DNA of 64,000 bases from Clostridium culturomicium. GTDB taxonomy: Bacteria; Bacillota; Clostridia; Clostridiales; Clostridiaceae. This document shows positions 17,209-24,636 of the stretch, one piece after another. Under the pieces are notes generated by a model, which searched no databases, had not been told where the DNA came from, and saw only the letters and a list, made by a program, of their open reading frames with translations. The stretch is from contig NZ_CCXK01000012.1 of the NCBI RefSeq assembly GCF_000821305.1, positions 63,191 to 127,190 on the forward strand. The letters are read 5' to 3'. Made by a program: the position numbers and the translations under genes. The number at the start of each line of letters is the position of its first letter. Position 1 is the first letter of the stretch.

Positions 17209-17820
17209 ATAAATTACTCCTTATAGTTAATATTAATTTTAATTATTATAACTTATCTTATAGGTTTTATAAATTTATTTAGCCATAAACTAAAAATACA
17301 TATATTTTAAATCAATAGTAGTATTATGAAATGAAAAAAATATTTGTTAAAACATATTTAGGTCAAAGAGTTTTTGAAGAAAGAACAAGTTTTGTATGAT
17401 TATAACAAAATATACAGATATTTTAGTAAAAATAATTCTACAATAATAACAGATAAAGCTTATGATAAGGGCATAAAATATAAGCAAGATGCATTAAGAT
17501 CAATACTATAAAACTACTAGAACTATTAAAATAGGAGTTATCAACACAAAGTCACATAATAGAAGTAGATGAAATCATAGAGCATTTAAAAGAATACTAA
17601 AACTACGCCACTTTGGAGGAGTAACGGAGAATCGTATTATAAGTGACACTGCAAAACTTATTTTGATTAGTGCAATTTAATCCTGGGAACAAATGTGAGT
17701 AGGAGTTTCCTTTCAAAATATAGAAAAATAACTGTATCATATGATAAAATAATAGGTAGTTAAGGTTTACTTAGGTAGAATTGCTATAAAAAACATAGGA
17801 ATAAATTAAGGGGGATAAAC
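17209..17820. other. 612-bp region with decayed coding remnants
   Basis: No intact gene. An ATG at 17331 opens 22 codons before a stop. About 17390-17510 gives a protein-like stretch in another frame (DYNKIYRYFSKNNSTIITDK and so on, then stop), and 17510-17640 gives short stretches such as IIEVDEIIEHLKEY, each ending in stops. This pattern of protein-like fragments in shifting frames suggests a dead gene or mobile element; I do not recognise the parent family. Confidence 0.45.
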
Positions 17821-18279
17821 ATGATAGTTGATAGCATTAAAAACATAGAAAAATATGACGGGTTAAATATTAAGGCTAGTGAAATTTTAAAGTTTGTAAA
17901 AAAAGCAGAAGAAGCTAATCTTAAAGATGGAAGATATGAAATCTTAGGTGAAGATTTATTTGCAATGATTCAAACTTATGAGACTAAGCCAGAAGGTGAG
18001 TGTAGATTTGAAACTCATAATAAATATATTGATGTTCAATATATAAGAGAAGGTAAAGAAGTTATGGATTATAAGCTTAGAGAGAAGCTTACAGTTACTG
18101 AAGATTTATCAGAGACAAAGGACGTTATTTTTTATGAGGATGCTGAAGATTACACAAGAACTGTAATAGAAGCAGGTTCTTTTGCATTATTCTTACCACA
18201 TGATGGTCATAAGCCAGGGATTGAATGTGGCAAGATAGATACAGTAAAGAAGATAGTATTTAAAATAAAGACAGCTTAG
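17821..18279 (+). CDS. YhcH/YjgK/YiaL (DUF386) family protein
   Basis: A 152-aa single-domain cupin-like protein of typical length. The signature ETHNKYIDVQYIREGKE, with the His and acidic residues that bind metal, and the C-terminal FLPHDGHKPG are diagnostic. Family members are linked to sugar catabolism (sialic acid and similar sugars) and are related to the EbgC/beta-galactosidase beta subunit, possibly acting as anomerases. No sugar genes are adjacent, so the substrate is unknown. SD AGGGGG; a terminator-like hairpin (18297-18326) follows. Confidence 0.9.
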   Translation: MIVDSIKNIEKYDGLNIKASEILKFVKKAEEANLKDGRYEILGEDLFAMIQTYETKPEGECRFETHNKYIDVQYIREGKEVMDYKLREKLTVTEDLSETKDVIFYEDAEDYTRTVIEAGSFALFLPHDGHKPGIECGKIDTVKKIVFKIKTA

Positions 18280-18296
18280 AAATAAACAACCTTAAG

Positions 18297-18326
18297 AAGT
18301 AGATTTATATTAGAATCTATTTTTTA
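18297..18326 (+). terminator. Short terminator after the YhcH-like gene
   Basis: TAGATT (18300-18305) pairs with AATCTA (18314-18319), extended by A-T/G-T pairs and followed by a T run. Confidence 0.65.
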
Positions 18327-18416
18327 GGGTTATTTTTATAAAGTAAAATTATTTTAGTAATGTTTGTTGATAATAATATTGATGTATTAATAAAAGTGTT
18401 TAGGTGGTGATAAGAA

Positions 18417-19175
18417 ATGAAAAAAACTTTAATAGATTATAAAGAAGCAATTAAACAATTGCCATTAAAGGATAAATACACAAAAGATGAATTGCTTATC
18501 GAACCATTTTTGATAGAGGAAAATGAAAAGCTACAAATATATTATGCTCCGCATAATGAGTATTTTAACCCAAGGGCAAAGGTGTTTATTGTTGGAATAA
18601 CACCTGGTTTCCAGCAAATGAGTACAGCAATTGCTATTGCGAGGAAAGAGTTTGAAAAAGGCAATAATATTGAAGAAATACAGTATGCATGTAAGGTTGC
18701 AGGGAGATTTAGTGGAAGTTTAAGAAAAAATCTGATTGAAATGTTAAATAGATTAGAGTTAAATAAGGCACTAAATATAGAAGATTGTAGCGAGTTATTT
18801 GGCAATAAGGATGAATTATTACATACAGTTTCATTGGTGCCTTATCCTGTATTCGTTAATAAAGAAAATTACACTGGTCATACACCAAAGCTTATTAAAA
18901 ATGAGTTTTTAATGAAATATGTATATAAAAATTTTATGGAAGAGTTTAAAAGACTTGATAACGCTAATGAGATATTATTAATTCCTTTAGGAAGAGCTGT
19001 TGAGGAAGTTTTATGTAAATTAAAAGCTGAAGGAATAATTGGTGAAGATCAAATCTTGTTTGGATTTCCACATCCATCAGGAGCAAATGGTGGTAGAAAA
19101 GTTCAGTTTGAAGCTAATAAAGAGAGTATGATGAAACTAATTAAGTTAAAAAGAGCCTTTTTTATGAGTAAGTAA
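18417..19175 (+). CDS. Uracil-DNA-glycosylase-superfamily-like protein
   Basis: A 252-aa soluble protein. Two segments fit the UDG superfamily: KVFIVGITPGFQQMS (motif A position, compare GxxPG) near residue 60 and FGFPHPSGANGG near residue 220 (motif B, HPS). Residues between are not typical, and the usual catalytic Asp or Asn is not certain, so activity on uracil or other damaged bases is only possible. No iron-sulfur cysteines as in family 4/5 are seen. Start ATG at 18417 follows AGGTGG. Transcribed alone. Confidence 0.6.
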   Translation: MKKTLIDYKEAIKQLPLKDKYTKDELLIEPFLIEENEKLQIYYAPHNEYFNPRAKVFIVGITPGFQQMSTAIAIARKEFEKGNNIEEIQYACKVAGRFSGSLRKNLIEMLNRLELNKALNIEDCSELFGNKDELLHTVSLVPYPVFVNKENYTGHTPKLIKNEFLMKYVYKNFMEEFKRLDNANEILLIPLGRAVEEVLCKLKAEGIIGEDQILFGFPHPSGANGGRKVQFEANKESMMKLIKLKRAFFMSK

Positions 19176-19349
19176 AAAATAATTAAGGATATATTTTATA
19201 GGTAATTGTAGCTTATTGTGGAATAAATGAGAGATTAATAACAATCTAAGCAACATTTATGGCCTTATAAAATTCGATTATAAGGAAATTATAATAATGA
19301 AGAGAGTTTATAATGTTACTAAAAGATTAAAGGGAGGAAACATTAAATT

Positions 19350-19433
19350 ATGAAACTTAACGATTTATTAGAAAAGCAATTAAAGAATATGAAGAGTATG
19401 AAAAAGAAGTTTAAGAAACTCATGAAAAAATAA
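19350..19433 (+). CDS. Small basic peptide gene (27 aa)
   Basis: An ORF too short for ordinary gene finders: ATG at 19350, 27 codons, rich in lysine and methionine (MKLNDLLEKQLKNMKSMKKK and seven more residues). An excellent SD (GGGAGG, 19333-19338) precedes it and a long hairpin follows. The upstream 19297 ATG opens an 18-codon ORF whose stop overlaps this start. It could be an amphipathic peptide or ribosome/RNA-binding peptide; alternatively the transcript is a small RNA. Function unknown. Confidence 0.6.
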   Translation: MKLNDLLEKQLKNMKSMKKKFKKLMKK

Positions 19434-19450
19434 GACATAGTTTTATACAC

Positions 19451-19490
19451 AGATAAGATGTTGATTGTTTTAATCAGCATCTTATCTTAT
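19451..19490 (+). terminator. Hairpin after the 27-aa ORF
   Basis: AGATAAGATGTTGATT (19451-19466) pairs over 16 positions (one G-T) with AATCAGCATCTTATCT (19472-19487), loop GTTT. The tail has only a short T tract. Confidence 0.7.
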
Positions 19491-19654
19491 AAAAAGCAAA
19501 CTTTAAAATTTTTCAGTGTTTGTCATAAATGATATACTGTGATATTATATAAACTTGTACATATCCCTATAGAAAGACTTAATTAAGCTGCAATAAAGAG
19601 GGAGGATAATCTTTTAATATAGGTTATCAATAAAACAAGTGGAGGAATTAAATA

Positions 19655-19993
19655 ATGGATAACTTACCAAATTGCCCTAAATGTAATTCAGAATATACTT
19701 ATGATGACGGAACTTTTCTTGTTTGTCCAGAATGTGGACATGAATGGACTCCAGGAGCTGAAGAGACGAATGCTGATGAAGTAGTAGTAAAAGATGCTAA
19801 TGGAAATATTTTAAAGGATGGAGACTCTGTTACTATCATAAAAGACTTAAAAGTTAAGGGTGCATCTTCAGCACTTAAACAAGGTACTAAAGTCAAAAAC
19901 ATTAAAATTGTTGATGGTGATCACAATATTGATTGTAAAATAGATGGCTTTGGAGCTATGTCTTTAAAATCAGAGTTTGTTAAGAAAATATAA
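19655..19993 (+). CDS. YjdM/PhnA-like zinc-ribbon protein
   Basis: A 112-aa protein. N-terminal zinc ribbon with CPKC and CPEC pairs (NLPNCPKCNSEYTYDDG, LVCPECGHEW) followed by the SH3-like domain DANGNILKDGDSVTIIKDLKVKG. This is the YjdM family, formerly named PhnA for its place near phosphonate genes; no phosphonate genes are here and the role is unknown. Single gene with a terminator directly behind. Confidence 0.92.
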   Translation: MDNLPNCPKCNSEYTYDDGTFLVCPECGHEWTPGAEETNADEVVVKDANGNILKDGDSVTIIKDLKVKGASSALKQGTKVKNIKIVDGDHNIDCKIDGFGAMSLKSEFVKKI

Positions 19994-20000
19994 TATTATA

Positions 20001-20035
20001 AAAATAAGCTAGATAATAATCTAGCTTATTTTTAT
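20001..20035 (+). terminator. Intrinsic terminator after the YjdM-like gene
   Basis: AAAATAAGCTAGAT (20001-20014) pairs with ATCTAGCTTATTTT (20019-20032), loop AATA. Confidence 0.92.
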
Positions 20036-20095
20036 AGAAATAGAGTAAATAAAAACGGTAGTTTTGAAGATAATAAATTTATAAATAAAATTTAC

Positions 20096-20159
20096 TTGAC
20101 TTTTATAGGTAAAAGGAGTAAATTGATATTAAGAAATTAAATTGTATAAAATTAAATTT
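20096..20159 (+). promoter_or_regulatory. trxA promoter and OhrR-like operator
   Basis: -35 TTGACT (20096-20101), 17-bp spacer, -10 TAAATT (20119-20124). At 20134-20159, near and just after the expected transcription start, lies the inverted repeat AAATTAAATT-GTATA-AAATTAAATTT (imperfect), close to the known Bacillus OhrR operator. The third gene of this operon encodes an OhrR-like repressor, so autoregulation by organic peroxide is likely. Confidence 0.7.
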
Positions 20160-20207
20160 ATGAAAATATTATTTAGGTAAATTTAATTTAAATGAGGAGG
20201 AATATAT

Positions 20208-20516
20208 ATGTCAAGAATAGTTAATTCTGTAGAGTTTAAAGAAGAAATAAAAAATGGTGTAGTTGTAGTTGATTTCTTTGCTGATTGGTGTGGACCATGC
20301 AAAATGTTAGCTCCAATATTTGAAGAATTAGGAAATGAAATGAGCAACGTAAGCTTTGTGAAAGTTGATGTTGATAAGAGCCCTGATATAGCTATGTCTT
20401 ATAAGGTTGCATCAATACCAACTGTAATGGTATTTAAAGATGGAGAAAAGGTTGCTGGAAACGTTGGATTTATGCCAAAAGAGCAAATTAAGCAAATGGT
20501 AGAGGCTCACGTATAA
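20208..20516 (+). CDS. trxA: Thioredoxin
   Basis: A 102-aa thioredoxin with the canonical active site WCGPC (C28, C31) in DFFADWCGPCKMLAP and cis-proline segment VASIPTVMVF. A cytoplasmic dithiol carrier for ribonucleotide reductase, peroxidases and protein disulfides. It is the first gene of a trxA / thioredoxin-reductase-like / ohrR operon (22 bp to the next gene), so its expression should rise with organic-peroxide stress. GAGGAGG SD. Confidence 0.97.
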   Translation: MSRIVNSVEFKEEIKNGVVVVDFFADWCGPCKMLAPIFEELGNEMSNVSFVKVDVDKSPDIAMSYKVASIPTVMVFKDGEKVAGNVGFMPKEQIKQMVEAHV

Positions 20517-20538
20517 TATAAGCTGTGAGGAGAAAGTT

Positions 20539-21414
20539 ATGAGTGAAAGATATGATATTGCAATAGTGGGAAGTGGTCCAGCGGGACTATCTGCAGCACT
20601 TAATGCGAAGATAAGAAAGAAAAGTTTTATTATCTTTGGAAATGATGACCTTTCTGGGAAATTAGTTAAGGCTCATGAGATAAATAACTATTTAGGGTTT
20701 TATGGAATGAGTGGAAAAGCAATAAAGGAAGAGTTTGAGAAGCATATAAAAGCCATGGATATTAGAATAACTAATGAGAGAGTCAATAATATCTATGCTA
20801 TGGGTAGTTATTATGCCTTAATGGTAAATGACAAGATGTATGAAGCTACTTCAGTAATATTGGCTACTGGAATACAATATGGAAAGCTATTTCCTGGAGA
20901 AGAAAGACTACTAGGTAAAGGTGTTGGATATTGTGCAACTTGTGATGCTCCTTTATATAAGGATAAAGTTGTTACAATAATTGCTGATAGTAAGAATGAA
21001 GAAGAAGAAGCAAACTTCATAAGCACTATAGCCTCTAAGGTTTATTATATACCAACTTACAAAGATGAGGTTGAGGTAGACAGCGCTATAGAGGTAGTTA
21101 AGGACACTCCAGTTGAAATTGTTGGAGAAGATAAGGTAGAAAAGCTAGTATTAAAGAGTAGAGAGATTGAGACAGATGGATTATTTATTCTAAGAGACAG
21201 CATATCTCCAGGACAGTTAGTTCCAGGATTAAAAATTCAAGATAATCACGTTGAAGTTGATAGATCAATGAAAACAAATTTAAAGGGATGCTTTGCTGCT
21301 GGAGACATTGTTGGGAAGCCATATCAATATATAAAATCAGCAGGAGAAGGAAATATAGCAGCTTTATCTGCAGTCTCTTATGTAGATGCATTAAAAAAGG
21401 AAGCTGCAAAATAG
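20539..21414 (+). CDS. Thioredoxin-reductase-like flavoprotein, ferredoxin-dependent type (FFTR) likely
   Basis: A 291-aa flavoprotein: FAD motif IVGSGPAGLSAALNA, redox pair CATC (C132, C135) and FAD-closing motif GCFAAGDIVGKPYQYI. Where NADPH-dependent TrxB carries GxGxxA and an HRR-type phosphate site, this protein reads VVTIIADSKNEEEEANF and has no HRR motif. This loss is the mark of the pyridine-nucleotide-independent, ferredoxin-dependent flavin thioredoxin reductases known from clostridia. It should reduce the thioredoxin encoded just upstream using reduced ferredoxin, which PFOR (29655-33176) can supply. It is followed 30 bp later by ohrR. Confidence 0.85.
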   Translation: MSERYDIAIVGSGPAGLSAALNAKIRKKSFIIFGNDDLSGKLVKAHEINNYLGFYGMSGKAIKEEFEKHIKAMDIRITNERVNNIYAMGSYYALMVNDKMYEATSVILATGIQYGKLFPGEERLLGKGVGYCATCDAPLYKDKVVTIIADSKNEEEEANFISTIASKVYYIPTYKDEVEVDSAIEVVKDTPVEIVGEDKVEKLVLKSREIETDGLFILRDSISPGQLVPGLKIQDNHVEVDRSMKTNLKGCFAAGDIVGKPYQYIKSAGEGNIAALSAVSYVDALKKEAAK

Positions 21415-21444
21415 ATAGGTTAATAGGTTTAGGAGAGTTTTATA

Positions 21445-21876
21445 ATGAGTAATTGTGATTGTATTAAGTTAGAAAATCAAATATGTTTTGCCCTATATGC
21501 GGCTTCAAGAGAAGTAATAAAGCTTTATAAACCAATCCTTGATAAGCATAATCTTACCTATACTCAATATGTAGCTATGATTGTTTTATGGGAAAAGGAG
21601 CAAATGACGGTTAAGGAGATTGGTCAAAGATTACATCTAGACTCAGGAACTTTAACGCCACTTTTAAAAAAGCTTGAGCAAAGAGGGCTTATAACAAGGC
21701 ATAGAGATGTTAATGATGACAGAGTGGTTATAGTTAATTTAACAGAAGAAGGAATTAAACTAAAGAGTGAAATTCTCGATGTTCCTGGTGAGGTATTTTG
21801 TAAAATGAATATATCAAAGAATCAGGCTGAGGAGTTAATGCATAACTTAGAGAACTTATTACAATGCTTAAAGTAA
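21445..21876 (+). CDS. MarR-family organic-peroxide sensor (OhrR-like)
   Basis: A 143-aa MarR protein. The N-terminal segment LENQICFALYAASRE contains the conserved reactive cysteine (C14) of OhrR, which is oxidised by organic hydroperoxides and releases DNA. The winged helix follows (TVKEIGQRLHLDSGTLTPLLKKLE, DVNDDRVVIVNLT). Three further cysteines are present (C4, C6, C71-independent C-terminal ones), so one- or two-cysteine signalling is open. No ohr gene is adjacent; the trxA operon appears to be its target. A strong terminator follows. Confidence 0.88.
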   Translation: MSNCDCIKLENQICFALYAASREVIKLYKPILDKHNLTYTQYVAMIVLWEKEQMTVKEIGQRLHLDSGTLTPLLKKLEQRGLITRHRDVNDDRVVIVNLTEEGIKLKSEILDVPGEVFCKMNISKNQAEELMHNLENLLQCLK

Positions 21877-21904
21877 TTAATATTCCAATGAACCTATGAT
21901 GAAT

Positions 21905-21940
21905 AAAAAGGTATTCTTAAAATTTAAGAATACCTTTTTA
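21905..21940 (+). terminator. Intrinsic terminator after the ohrR-like gene
   Basis: A perfect stem of about 17 bp, from AAAAAGGTATTCTTAAA (21905-21921) to the complementary arm at 21923-21939, whose T-rich end supplies the tail. Confidence 0.93.
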
Positions 21941-22177
21941 CTATATTGAGATTATTAATTAATTATTTTAGTGGTTATGGCTTCTTTACGAGGTTTAATC
22001 ATAATGGCAATATTAAGAATAATATGTTTATATTATGTTAAATATATTGAATAAGTTGGCAGGTATATTTACAATTATAGGTATAATGAAAAATGATTTA
22101 TTAATAAGCATAGCTTTTAACTAAAATATATAATTTAGTTAAAAACAATGAGGTTAAATTAGAGGGAGGCGATGAGG

Positions 22178-24193
22178 GTGAGTAAAAAAATACAGAAACT
22201 AATTATAGTAATTGCGGCAATTTTAATGTTTGCAATTATGGGAGCTGGATGTTCGAAGAAAGATCCAATAAAGGACACGTTTAAGGAATATAAGGAATTG
22301 TGGATTAAAGCAGACTACGCTGGGATGTATGAGATGCTTTCAGCAGATTCTAAACAATATATAGATAAGGATACTTTTGTAGAGCGATATGAAAACATAT
22401 ATGGAGCAATTAAAGCTAAAGATATGAAGATATCAATAAATAATGAAGAAGAAAGAGATAAAAAATCTCTTGAAATACCTTTTACAATGAAGGCGAAATC
22501 AATAGTTGGCGATTTGATAATTGAAGATTTTAATATTACTTTTATAGAGGAAGATAAGATCTATAAGGTAAAGTGGGATGAAAGCATGATATTTCCACAA
22601 ATGATTGCTGGCGATAAGGTTAGAGTAGAAGATAATTATTCTAAGCGTGGAAGCATATTTGATAAGGATGGTATGACTTTAGCACAAGATGATTTTGTTA
22701 AGTCAGTTGGAATACATCCAAGTAAATTTGAAAATGAGAAAGATGCAAAGATTGCAGCGATGGCCTCAACTTTGGATATAAGTGAAGATTATATTAGAGA
22801 AAAGCTAGCAGCAAATACAAATCCAGAACATTTTGTTCCTATAGTTGATGTATTACAGACTGATTTTGAAAAGCTGGATAAACTATCAACAATTGAAGGG
22901 GTAATAGTAAATAACAAGAGGTCAAGGGTATATAGTGGTGAAGAGGCCTTTGGAAATTTAATTGGACATGTTGGACCAATTACAGCAGAGGAATTAGAGG
23001 CAAATAAGGATAAGGGTTATGATGCCACAAGCTTAATTGGGAAAGCTGGTCTGGAGAAGGTATATGAGGAGTCGCTAAGAGGAGAGGATGGTGCTAGGAT
23101 ATATCTTTTAAGAGGCGAGTTAGAAGAGGAGATAACAATTGCTGAGAAGGAGGCAGTATCGGGACAAGATATTAAATTATCTATTGATTCAGCACTTCAG
23201 ATTCAAATATATAACGAAATGAATGGAGAAAAAGGAGCAGCAACAGCTGTAAATCCTAAAACAGGTGAGGTTCTAGCTATGGTTAGTTCACCTTCCTATG
23301 ATTCTAATATATATGTAACTTATAAAACTAAAGCAGTTAAAGAAAAGTGGGAAAAGCTAGATAGTGAGCAGTTTGATAACAGATTTAATAATGTATATTC
23401 ACCGGGTTCAACAATTAAGTTGGTCACAGCAGCTTCAGGCCTAAATGAAGGTGTAATAACGCCTGCTGAAGAAGTTGCTATAAGCGGTAAAGAGTGGCAG
23501 CCTGATGGTTCATGGGGAGATTACAAAATAACGAGAGTAACAGACCCAGGAAGAGCAGTGAATTTAAGAGATGCTATTTTATTCTCTGATAATATTTATT
23601 TTGGTCAGACGGCGTTAAAACTTGGAGAAGAAAAGTTTATAAATGGTGCTAAAAACTTTGGAATTGGTGAAGAGTTAAACTTTGAGTTTCCAATGGAGAA
23701 TTCACAAATAAGCAATTCCGGTGACTTAAAGAAGGAGATTTTACTTGCAGATAGCGGGTACGGTCAAGGGGAGCTTTTGGTTTCACCATTAGATGTAGCA
23801 CTTATGTATAGTGCATTGTCAAATGAGGGTTCAATAATGAAACCAAGACTTGATATTGGATTAAATCCTAATGCAGAAGTTTGGAAAACAGCAATAAAGC
23901 CTGAGAATGTAGCTCCATTAATAGATGGATTTACAGCTGTAATAAATGATGTTAATGGAACAGCTAGAGATGCTAGGATAGAAGGGCATAGTCTTGCAGG
24001 TAAAACAGGAACAGCAGAGATAAAAGAAAAGCAAGGTGAAGCAGGTATAGAAAATGGATGGTTTGTTGCCACAGATGTAGATAGTTCCAAGATATCAATA
24101 TCCATGTTTATCGAGAATGTTCAAGGGCGTGGGGGAAGTGGTATTCCAACTAAGATGGTTAAAAATGTGCTTACCTATTACTTAAATAAGTAG
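22178..24193 (+). CDS. Class B penicillin-binding lipoprotein, MecA/PBP2a-like (subclass B1)
   Basis: A lipoprotein signal (hydrophobic segment then MGAGC lipobox) is followed by an NTF2-like MecA N-terminal domain (DTFKEYKELWIKADYAGMYEML), a PBP dimer domain (about 150-320) and a transpeptidase domain with SPGSTIK (SxxK, near residue 409), SDN (near 470) and KTGTAE (near 607). This is the domain order of low-affinity PBPs such as MecA, Enterococcus PBP5 and Bacillus PbpC; it crosslinks peptidoglycan outside the membrane. Actual beta-lactam affinity cannot be read. The GTG at 22178 is preferred over ATG 22172 because it lies eight bases after GGAGG. Confidence 0.92.
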   Translation: MSKKIQKLIIVIAAILMFAIMGAGCSKKDPIKDTFKEYKELWIKADYAGMYEMLSADSKQYIDKDTFVERYENIYGAIKAKDMKISINNEEERDKKSLEIPFTMKAKSIVGDLIIEDFNITFIEEDKIYKVKWDESMIFPQMIAGDKVRVEDNYSKRGSIFDKDGMTLAQDDFVKSVGIHPSKFENEKDAKIAAMASTLDISEDYIREKLAANTNPEHFVPIVDVLQTDFEKLDKLSTIEGVIVNNKRSRVYSGEEAFGNLIGHVGPITAEELEANKDKGYDATSLIGKAGLEKVYEESLRGEDGARIYLLRGELEEEITIAEKEAVSGQDIKLSIDSALQIQIYNEMNGEKGAATAVNPKTGEVLAMVSSPSYDSNIYVTYKTKAVKEKWEKLDSEQFDNRFNNVYSPGSTIKLVTAASGLNEGVITPAEEVAISGKEWQPDGSWGDYKITRVTDPGRAVNLRDAILFSDNIYFGQTALKLGEEKFINGAKNFGIGEELNFEFPMENSQISNSGDLKKEILLADSGYGQGELLVSPLDVALMYSALSNEGSIMKPRLDIGLNPNAEVWKTAIKPENVAPLIDGFTAVINDVNGTARDARIEGHSLAGKTGTAEIKEKQGEAGIENGWFVATDVDSSKISISMFIENVQGRGGSGIPTKMVKNVLTYYLNK

Positions 24194-24194
24194 T

Positions 24195-24299
24195 TTATTT
24201 TTTCTTAAAAATTTTGTTGATAAGCAAACATAATAGGACTCCTATAGTTAAAAAAATAATCATTATTACTATGGGAAATATTTTAAAAGCAGTAAGCAT
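24195..24299 (-). CDS. Small membrane peptide gene (34 aa)
   Basis: A minus-strand ORF of 34 codons: one hydrophobic helix (FPIVIMIIFLTIGVLLCLLI) and a basic tail (NKIFKKK), the layout of small single-pass membrane proteins or type I toxins. An AAAGGAG SD (24309-24315) lies nine bases before the ATG. It ends two bases from the stop of the convergent PBP gene. No relative is recognised. Confidence 0.65.
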   Translation of the reverse strand: MLTAFKIFPIVIMIIFLTIGVLLCLLINKIFKKK

Positions 24300-24636
24300 A
24301 AATTAAATCTCCTTTAAATTGAAGTTAGAAGCCTAAGCTTCATATTTAAGAACTCCTTTTTATTGAAATAAGAAGGGGTTCTTTTATCATATATATATAT
24401 TATAATATGAGGTTTCATTAAATTTAATATGTATTCACAAAAATTATTGTGAACATTTAAGGTATAAGGTAAAATCGTTTGAAGTTAAAGACATTGAGAG
24501 TTATATAGAGAATAAGTAGAAGTGTCATATACTATATTTTTGAATTCTTAATTCTACAAGAAAGAATTTAGTGATATAATATAAAATTGTATATAATACC
24601 TTAATAAAAAGTGAAACGTAAGATGAGGAGAATATC
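24300..24636. other. 337-bp intergenic region
   Basis: Holds the SD of the 34-aa gene (24309-24315), a plus-strand terminator-like hairpin (24348-24386: AAGAACTCCTT with AAGGGGTTCTT, then TTTT), and AT-rich DNA with a TATAAT-like -10 near 24576 for the next gene. Nothing else is supported. Confidence 0.55.

Noticed and set aside
17209..17820. Intact transposase or insertion sequence
   Set aside because: No terminal inverted repeats, target duplication or full-length frame could be found.
21954..22004. 16-codon minus-strand ORF after the ohrR-like gene
   Set aside because: No SD, no terminator and no distinctive composition.
22172..22177. ATG at 22172 as start of the penicillin-binding protein
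   Set aside because: It lies only two bases after the SD; the GTG at 22178 has proper spacing.
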